This document shows, piece after piece, positions 23,339-35,410 of a DNA stretch of 64,000 nucleotides. Source of the stretch: Pleodorina starrii. Its lineage: Eukaryota; Chlorophyta; Chlorophyceae; Chlamydomonadales; Volvocaceae. The translations under genes and the position numbers were made by a program. Below the pieces are notes generated by a model. The model was not told the origin of the DNA. It was given only the letters and a program-made list of their open reading frames with translations, and searched no databases. Each line of letters opens with the position of its first letter. The stretch's first letter is position 1. The DNA lies in NCBI GenBank assembly GCA_030267565.1, contig BRXU01000021.1, positions 359,501 through 423,500 on the forward strand, read 5' to 3'.

Positions 23339-23608
23339 TTGGCCGCGCAGGATTTCAACTGGCGACCTCAGATTCATAAAATATATTGTTCGGCCGGGAT
23401 TCGAACTGGCGACCTCTGGATTCCTTCGGCGGCGACCTAGCGACCGAGCATTTTACAGACATGCCAAAATCGGTGAACCCCGGTACACACTGACGAAGTC
23501 TGAAAAATGCACGAGTGGCCCTGGTATCAAATCCCAAAGGGATTTGCAAATCCCAAAGGCCTTCGGCTCGCCCTTTGGGCTCGCTTAGCAAATCCCTTTC
23601 GCGGCGCA
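23339..23608 (-). mobile_element. module A copy
   Basis: B-box-like sequences near 23,355 and 23,402. Contains the CAAATCCCAAAGGGATTTGC hairpin and a partial repeat of it, then the common terminus. Confidence 0.75.
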
Positions 23609-23627
23609 ACTGCAAGCACAACAGCAA

Positions 23628-23852
23628 CCATAACCACAACCGAAGCCGAAACCGAAACCGAAACCGAAAGCGAAACTGAAACCGAAACCGAAACCGAAAC
23701 CGAAACCGAAATCGAAACCGAAACCGAAACCGAAACCGAAACCGAAACCGAAACCGAAACCGAAACCGAAACCGAAACCGTTACCGCAACCGCAACCGCA
23801 ACCGCAACCGAAACCGAAACCGAAAGCGGAACCGAGACCGAAACCGAAAGCG
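23628..23852. repeat. (CCGAAA)n hexamer array
   Basis: About 36 units, with a few CCGCAA units near 23,785-23,810. Confidence 0.95.
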
Positions 23853-25579
23853 GCCCATGCGCACCCCATGCTCCGTGCCGCTCAGCCCCATGCTCCACCC
23901 CGCTCCGTCCCACCCCGCCCCACCTCATGCTCCGTGCCCCTTGCCCTTGCCCCGCTTGTTCTGTCACCCCCGGGGCGCATGCTTCCCAACACACCCACCC
24001 CGCCCCTGCCCCGCAACCGCAACCACAACCGTAACCACAACCGCAACCGCAATCGCAACCGCAGCGAGCGGCCTCATGCTCCGCGGCGGTCCACCCCATG
24101 CTCCGCTCCAGTCTGCCTTGCTCCATGCTCCACCCTGGCCCGCCCCACTCCATGCTCCACCCCGCCCCACCCCATGCTCCGCCCCGCTCCACCCTATGCT
24201 CCGCAGCAGTGTGCCTCGCTCCATGCTCCGCCCCACTCTACCCTATGCTCCGCAGCACTGTGCCTCGCCCCATGCTCCGCCTCGCCCTGCTTCCTCCCAT
24301 CTTCCACCACGCTCCGCCTCGCCCCATGCTCCGCCCCGCCCTGCCTTGCTCCATGTTCCGCACCGCTCCAACCCATGCTCCGCGGTGCTCTGCATCATGC
24401 TCCGCACCGTTCCGTCTCACCCTATGCTCCGCCCCGGCCCGCCGTGTTCCATGCTCCGCCTCGCACCGTCTCACCCCATGCTCTTTCCCGCTTCCCCTCA
24501 GCCCGCCTGGCCCCATGCTCCGCTGTGCACCACCTCGCCCCATGCTCCGCTGTGCCCTATCCCGCCCCATGCTCCGCCCCGCCCATGGGGGCGTCGTACC
24601 CCCATGTTCTGCACCTGTTGCCCGGCATCACCCCTGCGATCTCGCCATCGTGTGATGCATGTGGGTACCTCGTGCAGCCGGTGCGATGGGGAGCCAACAC
24701 GTTGGCCCGCCTCCGGTCTGCAGTCCCTTTCTCCTCGCCCGCTCCATAAATTTCCCCGTGTGGTTTCCTTACTCCCGACCCCTCGTTCTTCCTTCCTCCC
24801 CTCCCGACACACCCTGCCCTATGCCACCTCCGAGGACCAACATCGCGTCGCCTCCCATCCTGCTGTCGTTTCCCTTGTCTCCCCCCTCCCATCCTCCCGT
24901 CGTTATCCCCCGTTCGTTCGCTCCCTTATCCACACCTCGGTCCACCTCGCTCCATGGGCGCCCTGCCTGTTTGCCCCTCCCCGCCTACTCCTGCCTGCCC
25001 GCCTACCCTGCCTGCCCCTGCCTGCCTGCCCCTCCCTGCCTGACTTTGCTGTGCTCTTGCCCGGATGCCACCGCCCCGTCCAGCCCCATGCTCCGCCCCG
25101 CCCCATGCATTGCCCCATACTGCCCCGCCTCGCCCCATGCTCCACCCCGCTTCACTTCGCTTCGCTGCTGACTTCCATGCGGTAACATTGTGCAAAATGT
25201 TCCTCACTCAGGTTCCCTTCAGACTAACGGCTGACCCCCGCATCCATATCCATCTCCTCCCCCACATCCCCCCTTGCCCTTGCTCCCGGTTTTCCTTCCC
25301 CCCCTCTCGACACACCCTGCCGTATTTTTCGCGGTGCCCCAACGGCTGACCTCCGCATCCATCTCCATCTCCTCCCCCACATCCCCCTTCGCCGGGTAAT
25401 TTTGGCTCACTTGTCAATTTTTCGCCTCTTCACTAATTATTCCCACTTCGCTGGCTCCTTTACCCACGTCGAGTATACCGCTCTGGCCGCTATCTCCGAC
25501 ACGAACTGCCCCTGCCGCCGTTTTGCCGCCCACATCCCTTATATCCACCCATGCTCCACTTATCATAAAACAAACGAAA

Positions 25580-25832
25580 AAGGGTCGCGCAGGATTTGAA
25601 CCGGCGATCTCTGGTGACGATTGTTGAAAAAACAATAATAAACCGTTTGCATTAATGAAGATTCGAACTGGCGACCTCTGGATTGCTTCGTCGGCGACCT
25701 TGCGACCGTGCGTTTTCCAGACATGCTAAAATCGGAAAAGACATTGACCATACCTCCAGACTCCGATTTCTGCACGGCCGCCCCTTCGGCTCGCCCTTTG
25801 GGCTCGCTTAGCAAATCCCTTTCGCGGCGCAA
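25580..25832 (-). mobile_element. module A copy
   Basis: B-box-like sequences near 25,597 and 25,670, a diverged middle (ATGCTAAAATCGGAAAAGAC) and the common terminus. Confidence 0.72.
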
Positions 25833-26190
25833 CTGCAACCGCAACCGTAACTGCAACCGAAATCGGAACCGCAACCGCAACCGCGACCGCAACCGCACCG
25901 CAACCGCAACCGCAACCCTCCCATCTTGCCGTCCTTGTCCCCTCTCTTTGACTCACCCGTGCCCGCAATCGCAACCGCAACCGCAACCGCAACCGCAAAA
26001 ACAACCGCAACCGCAACCGCAAGCGCAACCGGAACCGCAACCGCAACCGCAACCGCAACCGCAACCGCAACCGCAACCGCAACCGCAACCGCAACCGCAA
26101 CCGCAACCGCAACCGCAACCGCAACCGCAACCGCAACCGCAACCGCAACCGCAACCGTAACCGCAACCGTAACCGTTACCATAACCGTTA
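25833..26190. repeat. (CCGCAA)n arrays, two blocks
   Basis: Blocks 25,833-25,918 and 25,963-26,190 are separated by about 45 bp of island sequence. The second ends in CCGTAACCGTTACCAT variants. Confidence 0.93.
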
Positions 26191-26344
26191 CCATAACCGT
26201 TACCGAAATCACGTCATGCTCCGCCCCGCTCTGCACCATGCTCCGCTCCGCTCTGCCTGGCCCCATGGTGCATCCCGGCCCACCCCGCCGAATGGTCTAC
26301 CCCGCCCCGCCGTACCCCATGCTCCACCCCGCCCCACCCCATGA

Positions 26345-26470
26345 TCCGTCCCGAACCGGCGACCTCTGGAATCGTTCGTCGGCGGCCTTGCGACCAAGCG
26401 TTTTCGAGACATGCCAAAATCGGAGAACCAATTGTCCACATGTCCAGAGTGCGAAAAATGCACCCGCCCC
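26345..26470 (-). mobile_element. module A fragment
   Basis: One B-box-like sequence, GCGTTTTCGAGACATGCC and ATCGGAGAACCAATTGTCC are present. The terminus is missing and CCCCATGCT minisatellite follows. Confidence 0.68.
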
Positions 26471-27659
26471 GCCCCATGCTGCACGGCGCCGCGGCCCACC
26501 TCGCCGCATGCTCCATCCCGCTCCGCTCCGCTTTCACCTCCACGACACCTTCACCATCCCACCTCCACCCTCACCCCCACCCGCACCGGCCCCCACTACC
26601 TCCAGTGGCCTCCGACACAGACTGCCCCTGCCGCCACTTTGCCGGCCACATCCCTGCCTGCCTGCCCTTCCCTGTGTGCCTCTGCTCTGCCCTTGCGTGA
26701 ATGCCACCGTGTCGTACCCCCATGTTCTGCACTTGTTGCCCAGCATCACGAGGTACCCGTGCAGCCAGTGCGATGGGGAGGGAACACGTTGGCCCGCTCC
26801 CGGTCAGCACCCCCTTCCTCCTCGCCCGCCCCACAAATTTCCCCGTCTGGTTTCCCTACTCCCGACCCCTCGTTCTTCCTTCCTCCCCTCTCGACACACC
26901 CTGCCCTATGCCACCTCCAAGAACCAAGATCACGTCGCCTCCCATCCTGCCGTCGTTCCCCTTTTCTCCCCCCTCCCATCCTGCCGTCCTTGTCCCCTCT
27001 CTTTGACTCGCCGGTGCCCCTACCCTGCGATCCACCTTTCTCCCCTTCCCTGTTATCCGTTCCTCTTGCATCCAGCCACTGTCCCCTTGCGCTCTGCCTC
27101 GCCCCATGGTCCGCCCCGCCTTGCCTCGTCCCATGCTCCACCCCGCTCCTCCTCGCCCCATGCTCCACCCCGCTCCGCCTCGCCCCATGCTCCGCTCCGC
27201 CCTGCTGCACCCCATGCTCCGCCCCGCCGTTACTGTTCTGTTTCCCTCCCGTACCATCGCCCCACCCCATGCTTCGTGGCGCCGTGGCCCGCACTATCGT
27301 GCCCCACCTGCCCCTTACCCTGTCTGCCCCTGCTCCCTGCCTGCCTGCCCCTCCCTGCCTACCCGTGCCTGCCCGCCTGCCCCTGCCTGCCCCTGCCTGC
27401 CTGCCTCTCCCTGCCTGCCCCTGCTGTGCTCTTGCGTGAATGCTACCGCATCGTACCCCCATGCTCTGCACCTCTTGCCCAGCATCACCCCTGTGATCTC
27501 GCCATCACGGGGTACCCCTCATGCATGTGGGTACGCTGTGCAGCCGGTGTGATGGGGAGCCACGTTGGCCCACTCCTGGTCAGCACCCCCTTCCTCCTCC
27601 CCTGAGATTCTCTTTTCCAGCCAGGCAGCCAGTCAGCCAGGCAGCCAGGCAGTCAGGCA

Positions 27660-27843
27660 GCCGTATTGCTCATATTTCGCTGCACTGCAGTCTCGTAGGA
27701 AGTTGAATAGCAGTTGGTATGGAATCTGCTTGCACAGTGGGTGCGGAGGACAGGGCAGCACTCCAGCGTCGTTGCTGCAGTGCTGTTACTAACAAAGCAG
27801 TAACATGCTCCTGGTCTTTTGAAAAATAAATTTTAATTAAAAA
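27660..27843 (-). mobile_element. module B copy
   Basis: Full-length copy preceded by CAGGCAGCCAGTCAGC units. A few transitions against the other copies. Confidence 0.75.
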
Positions 27844-28085
27844 GAGGGTCGTACAAGATTTGAACTGACGATCTCTGGTTTAATTTAGTAAGCGGTCGAC
27901 CGAGACTCGAACTGACGACCTCTGGAATCGTTAGATGCGGCGTTCCGACCGAGCGTTTTTGAGACATGCCAAAATCGGAGAACCAATTGTCCATACCAAC
28001 GAAAACGGAAAAATGCCCGAGTGGCCCGGCACCCCGGAAAAATACCCGAGTGGCCCGGCACCCGGAAAAATGCCCGAGTGGCGCA
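27844..28085 (-). mobile_element. module A copy with amplified tail
   Basis: B-box-like sequences near 27,860 and 27,908. The tail segment AAAAATGCCCGAGTGGC is present three times in tandem (about 28,010-28,085). Confidence 0.72.
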
Positions 28086-28756
28086 TGAATTTTTCGCCGT
28101 GCCCCAATGGCGGACCCCCGCAGCCATCTCCATGTCCTCCCCCACATCCCCCCTTAACTAATTATTCCCACTTTGCTCGCTCCCTTACCCACATGGAGTA
28201 TACTGGCCTGCCCCACAAATTTCCCTGTCTGGTTTCCCTACTTCCGACCCCTCGTTTTTCCTTCCTCCCCATGCTCCACCCCACCCCTCCGCTCCATGGT
28301 CCGCCCCGCCCCAGCCCACCCCAAGCCCCGCGGGGTCACCCAATGCCACCCCAAGCCCTCCACGTAGAAGTGCGTGAATAATCCACATCAGTTCCGCCCC
28401 ATGGAGCGCCGCCCCACCCCATGCTCCGCCCCGCTCCACCTCACCCCATGCTCCAGCCTGCTCCGCCTCGCCTCATGCGCTGCCTCACTCTGCTGTTCTG
28501 CCCTGCTCCGCCTCAACGCATGCTCCACCCCGGCCCGTCCCGCCGCGTGCTCCGCCCCGCCCCGCTCCACCCCATGCTCCGCTCCGCTCCGCCCCGTGTG
28601 GCTTCACTCCATGCTCCGCCCAGCTGTGCCCCATGCTCCACTCCGCCCCACCTCACCCTATTCTCCACCCCGCTTCGCCTCACCCCATGCTCCGCCTCCC
28701 CTCCCGATACACCCTGCCCTATGCCACCTCCGAGAACCCCCCCATCCCAACGTATG

Positions 28757-28925
28757 GGGAAACCGCAACCGCAATCGCAATCGCAACCGCAATCACAACC
28801 GCCACCGCAACCGCCACCGCCACCGCAACCGGAACCGCAACCACAACCGCAACCGCAACCGCAACCGCAACTGCAATTTCAACCGCAATCGCAACCGCAA
28901 CTGCAACCGCACCCGCACCCGCACC
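28757..28925. repeat. degenerate CCGCAA hexamer array
   Basis: About 28 units with CCGCCA, CCACAA and CCGCAC variants. Unlike the other arrays it is not preceded by a module A copy. Confidence 0.92.
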
Positions 28926-29962
28926 CGCCTCATGCTCCACGCCGATCCACCCCATGCTCCGCTCCATTTCATGCTCCGCACCGCTTCATCTTGCCCCATG
29001 CTCTGCCCCATGCTCCGCCCCGCCCCACCTCGCTCCATGCCGCCCCGCTTCGCCGCATGCTCCACCCCGCCCCACCCCGCCCCATGCTCCACCCCGGTCC
29101 ACCTCGCCCCATGCTCCGCCCCCTTCCTCCTCTCCCACAAATGTCCCCACCCTGCATTATGCCACATTCGACAAGCAACGTTGCATCGCCTCCCATCCTG
29201 CTGTCGTTCCCCTTTTCTCCCCCCTCCCATCCTGCCGTCCTTCTCCCCTCTCTGTGATGTTCCCCTCCCCTGTCCCCCTTCCTCCTCCCGCCCCACAAAT
29301 TTCCCCGTCTGGTTTCCCTACTCCAGACCCTGAGATCTCGCCATCGCGGGGTACTCCTCATGCATGTGGGTACCTCGTGCAGCCCCCCATGCCTCGCCCC
29401 ATGCTTTGTCCCGCTCTACCTCGCCCCATGCTCCACGCCCCTGCACCCCATACTCCATCCCGGTCCGCCTCACCCCGGGGGCTCCTAAATGGCACCCAAT
29501 AACACCCCAAGCCCCCCGGGGGCCCCCCAGTGCCACAGCATGCCACCCCAAGGTCCCCGTTGGCCCCCAAATCCCCGCCCACCCATCCGGTTATCTTATC
29601 CACGGATGCTGGGGGATGAAATAATGCCGGTTCCCCACTCGGGTTCCCCACTCAGAGCCCCCGCAACGGCTGACCCCCGCAGCCATGTCCATCTCCTGCC
29701 CCACCCCGCCCCGCCCCTGCTCCTGACGTGCCCCCGCCCCCCCTGCCCTGCCTGCGTTGTGTTCCCCTCGTCCCGGGCCGTTTTTATTACCCCTCCTGCC
29801 GCTTGCCCTGCTTGCCCCTGCTCCCTGCCTGCCCGCCTGCCCCTGCCTGCCCCTGCCTGCCTGCCCCTGATCTTTCCTGCGTGCCCATACGCCTTGTACT
29901 TCGCCCGCCGCTCCACGCAGCACGCACCCTGACCTCCACGGAAGCTGGGGGATCAATGGCTG
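28909..29962. repeat. 1.05-kb dispersed duplication, copy 2
   Basis: Counterpart of 10,788-11,862. The second GGGGCTA array begins about 33 bp beyond its end. Confidence 0.85.
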
Positions 29963-29994
29963 ACCCCCGCATCCCCCCCCCCCCCACATCCCCC

Positions 29995-30310
29995 GGGCTA
30001 GGGGCTAGGGGCTAGGGGCTAGGGGCTAGGGGCTAGGGGCTAGGGGCTAGGGGCTAGGGGCTAGGGGCTAGGGGCTAGGGGCTAGGGGCTAGGGGCTAGG
30101 GGCTAGGGGCTAGGGGCTAGGGGCTAGGGGCTAGGGGCTAGGGGCTAGGGGCTAGGGGCTAGGGGCTAGGGGCTAGGGGCTAGGGGCTAGGGGCTAGGGG
30201 CTAGGGGCTAGGGGCTAGGGGCTAGGGGCTAGGGGCTAGGGGCTAGGGGCTAGGGGCTAGGGGCTAGGGGCTAGGGGCTAGGGGCTAGGGGCTAGGGGCT
30301 AGGGGCTAGG
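29995..30310. repeat. (GGGGCTA)n array, ~45 copies
   Basis: Second array of the same heptamer in the same orientation as the one at 20.4 kb. It is preceded by a 14-C run (about 29,974-29,987). Confidence 0.97.
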
Positions 30311-31071
30311 CCCTGCCTTACCCCCTGCTCACCACATGGTCCGCCCCACGTTGCCTCGCCCCATGCTCCACCCAGCCCCGCCCCACCCCATGCTCCGTCC
30401 CGTCCTGCCTTGTTCCGACCTTGTGATTGAGCGTTTGTGCAGAACGGTGTGGCGTGTGGCCGTCACTGCCTGCCTGCCTGCCTGCCCGCCCCATGCTCCA
30501 CCCCACCCCGCCTGGCCCCATGCTCCACACCGCTCCGCGCCATGCTCTGCGGCGCTCCACGCCATGCTTCGCGCCCAATGACCGGCGCCCACCGCTGTCT
30601 GTGTTGTCCCACCGAGTGTTCCCCGTGGCACCGTGGTGTGCACTATCGTGCCTGATCTCGCTCTTCCCAATGCCCGGCCCTGCCTGCCCGGCCCTGCCGC
30701 GTCGTACCCCCATGCTGTGCCCAGCATCATCCCTGCGATCTCACCATTGCGGGGGGGGGGGGGCCAAACAAGTTGGCCCGCCCCCGGTCTGCACCCCCTT
30801 CCTCCTCCCCTCACCCACAAATTTCCCGTCTGGTTTCCCTATTCCCGACCCCTCGTTTTTCCTTCCACCCCTTTTCTCCCCCCTTCCATCCTGCCGTCTT
30901 TCTCCCCTGTTTTCGACTCACCCATGCCCCTAGTCCGCAATCCGTTCTTCTCCCGAACGAAAACGAAAACGAAAACGAAAAGAAAGCCAGCCAGCCAGCC
31001 AGCCAGCCAGTCGGGCAGGCAGCCAGGCAGCCAGTGAGGCAGTCAGCCAGGCAGCCAGGTAGCCAGGCAGC

Positions 31072-31383
31072 CGTATTGCTCACATTTCGCTGCACCGCAG
31101 TCCCGCAGGAAGTTGAATTGCAGTTGGTATGGAATCTGCTCGCACGGTGGCTGCGGAGCATGGGGCAGCACTCCAGTGTCGTTGCTGCAGTGCTGCTACT
31201 AACAAAACAGTAACAGGCTCCTGGTCTTTTGCAAAATAAAGTTGAACAGCAGTTGGTATGGAATCTGCTCGCACGGTGGGTGCGGAGCATGGGGCAGCAC
31301 TCCAGTGTCGTTGCTGCAGTGCTGCTACTAACAAAACAGTAACAGGCTCCTGGTCTTCTGCAAAATAAATTTAAATTAAAAAT
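31072..31383 (-). mobile_element. module B, tandemly duplicated
   Basis: A complete copy is followed directly by a second copy that begins at AAGTTGAACAGCAGTTGG, joined within GCAAAATAAAGTTGAAC. Only the second has the TTTAAATTAAAAATAGGG end. Confidence 0.78.
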
Positions 31384-31475
31384 AGGGTCGCGCAGGATTT
31401 GAACCGGCGATCTGTGGTTAATTGAAACAATTGGTCGACCGGGATTCGAACCGGCGACCTCTGGAATCGATCCAC
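31384..31475 (-). mobile_element. module A head only
   Basis: Two B-box sequences (GGTTCAAATCC and GGTTCGAATCC on the minus strand). The rest of the module is replaced by the GCACAGCCGGTCTGCATC unit. Confidence 0.68.
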
Positions 31476-32649
31476 GCACAGCCGGTCTGCATCTCCCTTC
31501 CTTTTCCCCCGCTCCACAAATTTCTTCGTCGGGTTTTCCTACTCTCGACCCCTCGTTTTTCTTTCCCCCCCTCCCGACACACCCTGCCGTATTTTTCGTC
31601 GTGCCCCAACGGCTGACCCCTGCATCCATCTCCATCTCGTCCCCCACATCCCCCCTCACCGGGTAACTTGTGCTCGGTTGTCAATTTTTCGCCATGCCCC
31701 AACGGCTGACCCCCGCATCCATGTCCATCTCCTCCCCCACATCACCCCTTGCCTTTGCCCCCGCTCTGCCTCCCCCCCTGCCCTGCCTGTGTTGTGTTTC
31801 TCTCACCCCGGGCCGTCCTTATTACAGCAGTTGCGTGCGGACTGTACTGTACTACTTCATCCGTGTTACTATTGGGGACCCTCTGCCCCATACACCCCAC
31901 GCCAAGCCCACCCTGCCCGCCTGCTCTTGCCCGCCTGCCCCTGCGGGGCCCCCCTGCCCGCCTTCCCCTGCCTGTCCCTGCCTGCCCCTACTCTGCTCTT
32001 GCCCGAATGCTACCGTGTCGTACTCCCATGCTCTGCACCTCACTGGCACTTCTTGCCCGGCATCCCCCCTGTGATCTCGGCATCATGGGGATACCCCTCA
32101 TGCATGTGGGTACCTCGCACAGCCGGTCTGCATCCCCCTTCCTCTTCCCCCGCCCCACAAATTTCTCCGTCGGGTTTCCCTACTCTCGACCCCTCGTTTT
32201 TCCTTCCCTCCCTCCCGACACACCCTGCCGTGTTTTTCGTCATGCCCCCACGGCTGACCCCCGCATCCATGTCCATCTCCTCCCTGCCTGCCTACCCCTC
32301 CCTGCCTACCTGTGCCTGCCCGCCTGCTCTTGTGTGCCCCTGCCTGCCTGCCCCTCCCTGCCTGCCCCTGCTGTGCTCTTGTGTGAATGCCACCGCGTCG
32401 TAACCCTATGCTCTGCACCTCTTTCCCAGCATCACCCCTGCCATCTCGGTCAGCACCCCCTTGAACCTCCCCTGCCCCAAAAAATTCCCCGTTTGGTTTC
32501 CCTACTTCCGACCCCTCGTTTTTCCTTCCTCCTTTCCCGACACACCCTGCTTTATGCCACGTCCGAGAACCAACATCATGTCGCCTCCCATCTTACTGTC
32601 GTTCCCCGCTTGTCCCCCCTCCCATCCCGCCTTGCCCCATGGTCCGCTC

Positions 32650-32763
32650 CACTGTGGGTGTGGAGCATGGGGCAGCACTCCAGCGTCGTTGCTGCAGTGC
32701 TGCTACTAACAAAGCAGTAACAGGCTCGTGGTCTTTTGAAAAATAAATTTTAATTAAAAATAG
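32650..32763 (-). mobile_element. module B, 3' part
   Basis: Begins within the module at GGTGTGGAGCATGGGGCAGC and ends TTTTAATTAAAAATAGGG. Confidence 0.7.
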
Positions 32764-33024
32764 GGTGGCACAGGATTTGAACCGGTGACCTCTGGTTAAA
32801 AATAAATTCTTGCCGATCGGGATTCGAACCGGCGACCTCTGGCATCGTTCGTCGGCGGCCTTGCGACCAAGCGTTTTCGAGACATGCCAAACTCGGAGAA
32901 CCAATTGTCCATACCAACGAAAACGGAAAAATGCCCGAGTGGCCCGGCATCAAATCCCTAAAGGGATTTGCACTGGCCTTCGGCTCGCCCTTTGGGCTCG
33001 CATAGCAAATCCCTTTCGCGGTGC
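32764..33024 (-). mobile_element. module A copy
   Basis: B-box sequences near 32,782 and 32,826 (GGTTCGAATCC, exact consensus). Contains the CAAATCCCTAAAGGGATTTG hairpin and the common terminus. Confidence 0.76.
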
Positions 33025-33437
33025 AACTGCAACCGCAACCGAAAGCGACACCGCAACCGCAACCGCAACGGCAACCGCAACCGCAACCGCAACCGCAACC
33101 GCAACCGCAACCGCAACCGCAACTGCAACCGCAACCGCAACCGCAACCGCAACCGCAACCGCAACCGCAACCACAACCGCAACCGCAACCGCAACCGCAA
33201 TCGCAACTGCAACCGCAACCGCAACCGCAACCGCAACCGCAACCGCAACCGCAACAACATCCGCAACCGCAACCGCAACCGCAACCACAACCGCAACCGC
33301 AACTGCAACCGCAACCGCAACCGCAACCGCAACCGCAACCGCAACCGCAACCGCAACCGCAACCGCAACCGCAACCGCAACCGCAACCGCAATCACAACC
33401 GCAACCGCAACCGCAACCACAACCGCAACCGCAACCC
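33025..33437. repeat. (CCGCAA)n hexamer array, ~68 copies
   Basis: Near-perfect array with several CCACAA, CTGCAA and one CAACAT variant. Confidence 0.97.
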
Positions 33438-34368
33438 CAAGCTCCCCGGGGACCCCCAATGCCAGCCCAAGCCCCCCGGGCGCCCCCCAATACCACCGCA
33501 AGCTTCCTGGGGGGCCCCCAATGTCACTCCAAGCCTCCTGGGGGCCCCCAAATGCCACCCAACCTCCCCAGGGCGTCCCAATGCGACCCCAAGCTCCCCA
33601 GGGCCCCCCAATGGCACCCCAAGCCCCCTGGGGGCCCCCCAATGCCGCCCCACTCCGCCTCGCCTCATGCTTCACGCTCATGTTCTGCCCCACCCTGTCC
33701 CTTGCTCCGCTCCAGTCCACCCTGCCCTATGCTCCGTGCCGCCCTGCCGCATGCTCTGCTCCACCCCGCCCCGCCCCATGCTGCACGGCGCCACGGCCGG
33801 CATGCTCCACCCCATGCTCCGCTCCACTCTCTGTCGCCCCCTGCAGTCCTTGTTCTGTCGCCCCGCCCCATGCTCCGCACTGCTCCGCTCCCATGCCTGT
33901 CCTTCCCGCCGCTTTCACTTTTCCCGCTTTCACTTCATCCGCCCCATCCTGCCGTCGTTCTCCTTTTCTCCCCCCTCCCATCCTGCCGTCCGTTTCCTCC
34001 CCCGTGCTCCACCGCGCCCCACATCGCCCCATGCTCCGCCCCGCCCCATCCTGCCATCGTTCTCCTTTTCTCCCCCCTCCCATCCTGCCGTCCGTCTCCT
34101 CCCCGTGCTCCGCCGCGCCCCACATCGCCCCATGCTCCGTCCCGCTCCACCCCGCCCCATGCTCCTGTCCGGCCCGCCCCGTCCCATGCTGCATGGCGCC
34201 GCGGCTCACCTCGCCGCATGCTCCATCCCGCTCCGCTCCACTCCATGCTCCACCCCACCCCACCCCATGCTCGGCCCCGCTCTGCAGTATGCTCCGTAGT
34301 ACCCCGCCTCGCCCCATGCTGTGCCCCGCTGCGCCTCGCCCCATGCATGGCCCGCCTGCCAGGCAGCC

Positions 34369-34486
34369 GTATTGCTCATATTTCGCTGCACCGCAGTCCC
34401 GCAGGAAGTTCAACAGCAGTTGGTATGGAATCTGCTCGCACAGTGGGCGCGGAGCATGGGGCAGCACTCCAGTGTCGTTGCTGCAC
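34369..34486 (-). mobile_element. module B, truncated
   Basis: Ends at GTCGTTGCTGCA, where it is joined to the sequence that lies at 7,253 in copy 1. Confidence 0.72.
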
Positions 34487-35037
34487 TCCTGATGCCAACC
34501 CAAACCCCCCGGGGGTCCTCAATGCCATCCGAAGCCCCCCGGCTGTGCTCCACGCCGCTCTGCCTCGCCCTATGCTCCGCCATCTACTTCGCCCGCCGCA
34601 CCATGCACCCTGACCTCCTCGCCCTCGTCCACACCTACTTCCGCCCTACTATGCAGCCCCTGACCCACCCGCCGCCTGACCCACCGCTACTCAGCCATCC
34701 CGTCATCTTATCCACGGATGCTGGGGGATGAAATGATGAGTAACGGCTGATCGGCCTTGTCCCCACTTGTTCTGTCACCCCCAGGCCGCATGCCTCCCAA
34801 CACACCCACCCCGCCTCTGCCCTTGACTTTCCCCTGCCCTGCCCCCCTCCCCCCTGCTCTGCCTGCGTTGCGTTCCCCTTGCCTGCCTGCCCCTGCCTGC
34901 CTGCTCCTCCCTGCCTGCCCCTGCTGTGCTCTTGCGTGAATGCCACCACGTCGCACCCCCATGCTCTGCACTTCTTGAGAAAAAAACGAAAATGAAACGA
35001 AAAATGAAAAAACGACAAACGAAAACGAAGAACGAAA

Positions 35038-35300
35038 AAGGGTCGCACAGGATTTGAACCGGCGACTTCTGGAGGCACGGGTGCGCGAGATGAGGAAGAA
35101 TTAAAAAATAAATTATGCATGTGTGAGGTTTCGAACCGACGACCTCAGATTTCATTCGACACGATGTTGCGACTCAGCGGTTTAGAGACATGCCAAAATC
35201 GGAGAACCAATTGTCCATACCCCATATAGTCACAAATCTGCACGAGTGGCCCCGGCTATCAAATCCCAAAGGGATTTGCATCCCTTAAGGGATTTGCACG
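35038..35300 (-). mobile_element. module A copy, distal end of island
   Basis: B-box-like sequences near 35,056 and 35,132. Ends with two overlapping hairpins (CAAATCCCAAAGGGATTTGC, then CATCCCTTAAGGGATTTGC) and lacks the CCTTTCGCGGCGC terminus. Confidence 0.72.
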
Positions 35301-35410
35301 TTTCTCAATTTTCAGGTTAAAGGCTAAGCTCCGCAGCGTGCCGGATCGATAGGCCATTCCAATTGATATACAAAACACATGCGCTAATAAGGCCGTACTG
35401 TCGCACATAC

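Larger units (their letters stand above)
32976..35255. repeat. segmental duplication, copy 2
   Basis: Counterpart of 5,554-8,010, lacking the 142 bp that correspond to 7,111-7,252. The hexamer array is shorter and carries more substitutions than in copy 1. Confidence 0.88.
5444..35300. repeat. 30-kb mosaic repeat island
   Basis: Nearly all of this interval is assembled from a small set of reused parts. Module A is tRNA-like, contains the sequence ATGCCAAAATCGGAGAACCA and ends CCTTTCGCGGCGCAAC. Hexamer arrays of CCGCAA or CCGAAA type follow it. A degenerate minisatellite is based on CCCCATGCTCCGCCCCGC. One recurring unit of about 130 bp contains CCGCTTGTTCTGTCACCCCC (for example near 7,540, 12,055, 13,185, 13,775, 15,290, 16,470, 17,925, 18,875, 19,205, 19,690, 34,770). 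Another of about 190 bp contains CTCATGCATGTGGGTACCTC (near 11,275, 13,465, 15,500, 16,680, 27,520, 29,355, 32,095). GGCAGCCAGTCA-type runs lead into module B. Many long open frames occur, but they are products of the repeats: they read (PQ)n, (NR)n, (TA)n or Pro/Ala/His-rich strings in several frames at once. Confidence 0.9.

Noticed and set aside
7800..35160. Module A tRNA-like sequences as real tRNA genes
   Set aside because: They have B-box and T-arm-like parts but no acceptor pairing, no convincing A box and no consistent anticodon arm.
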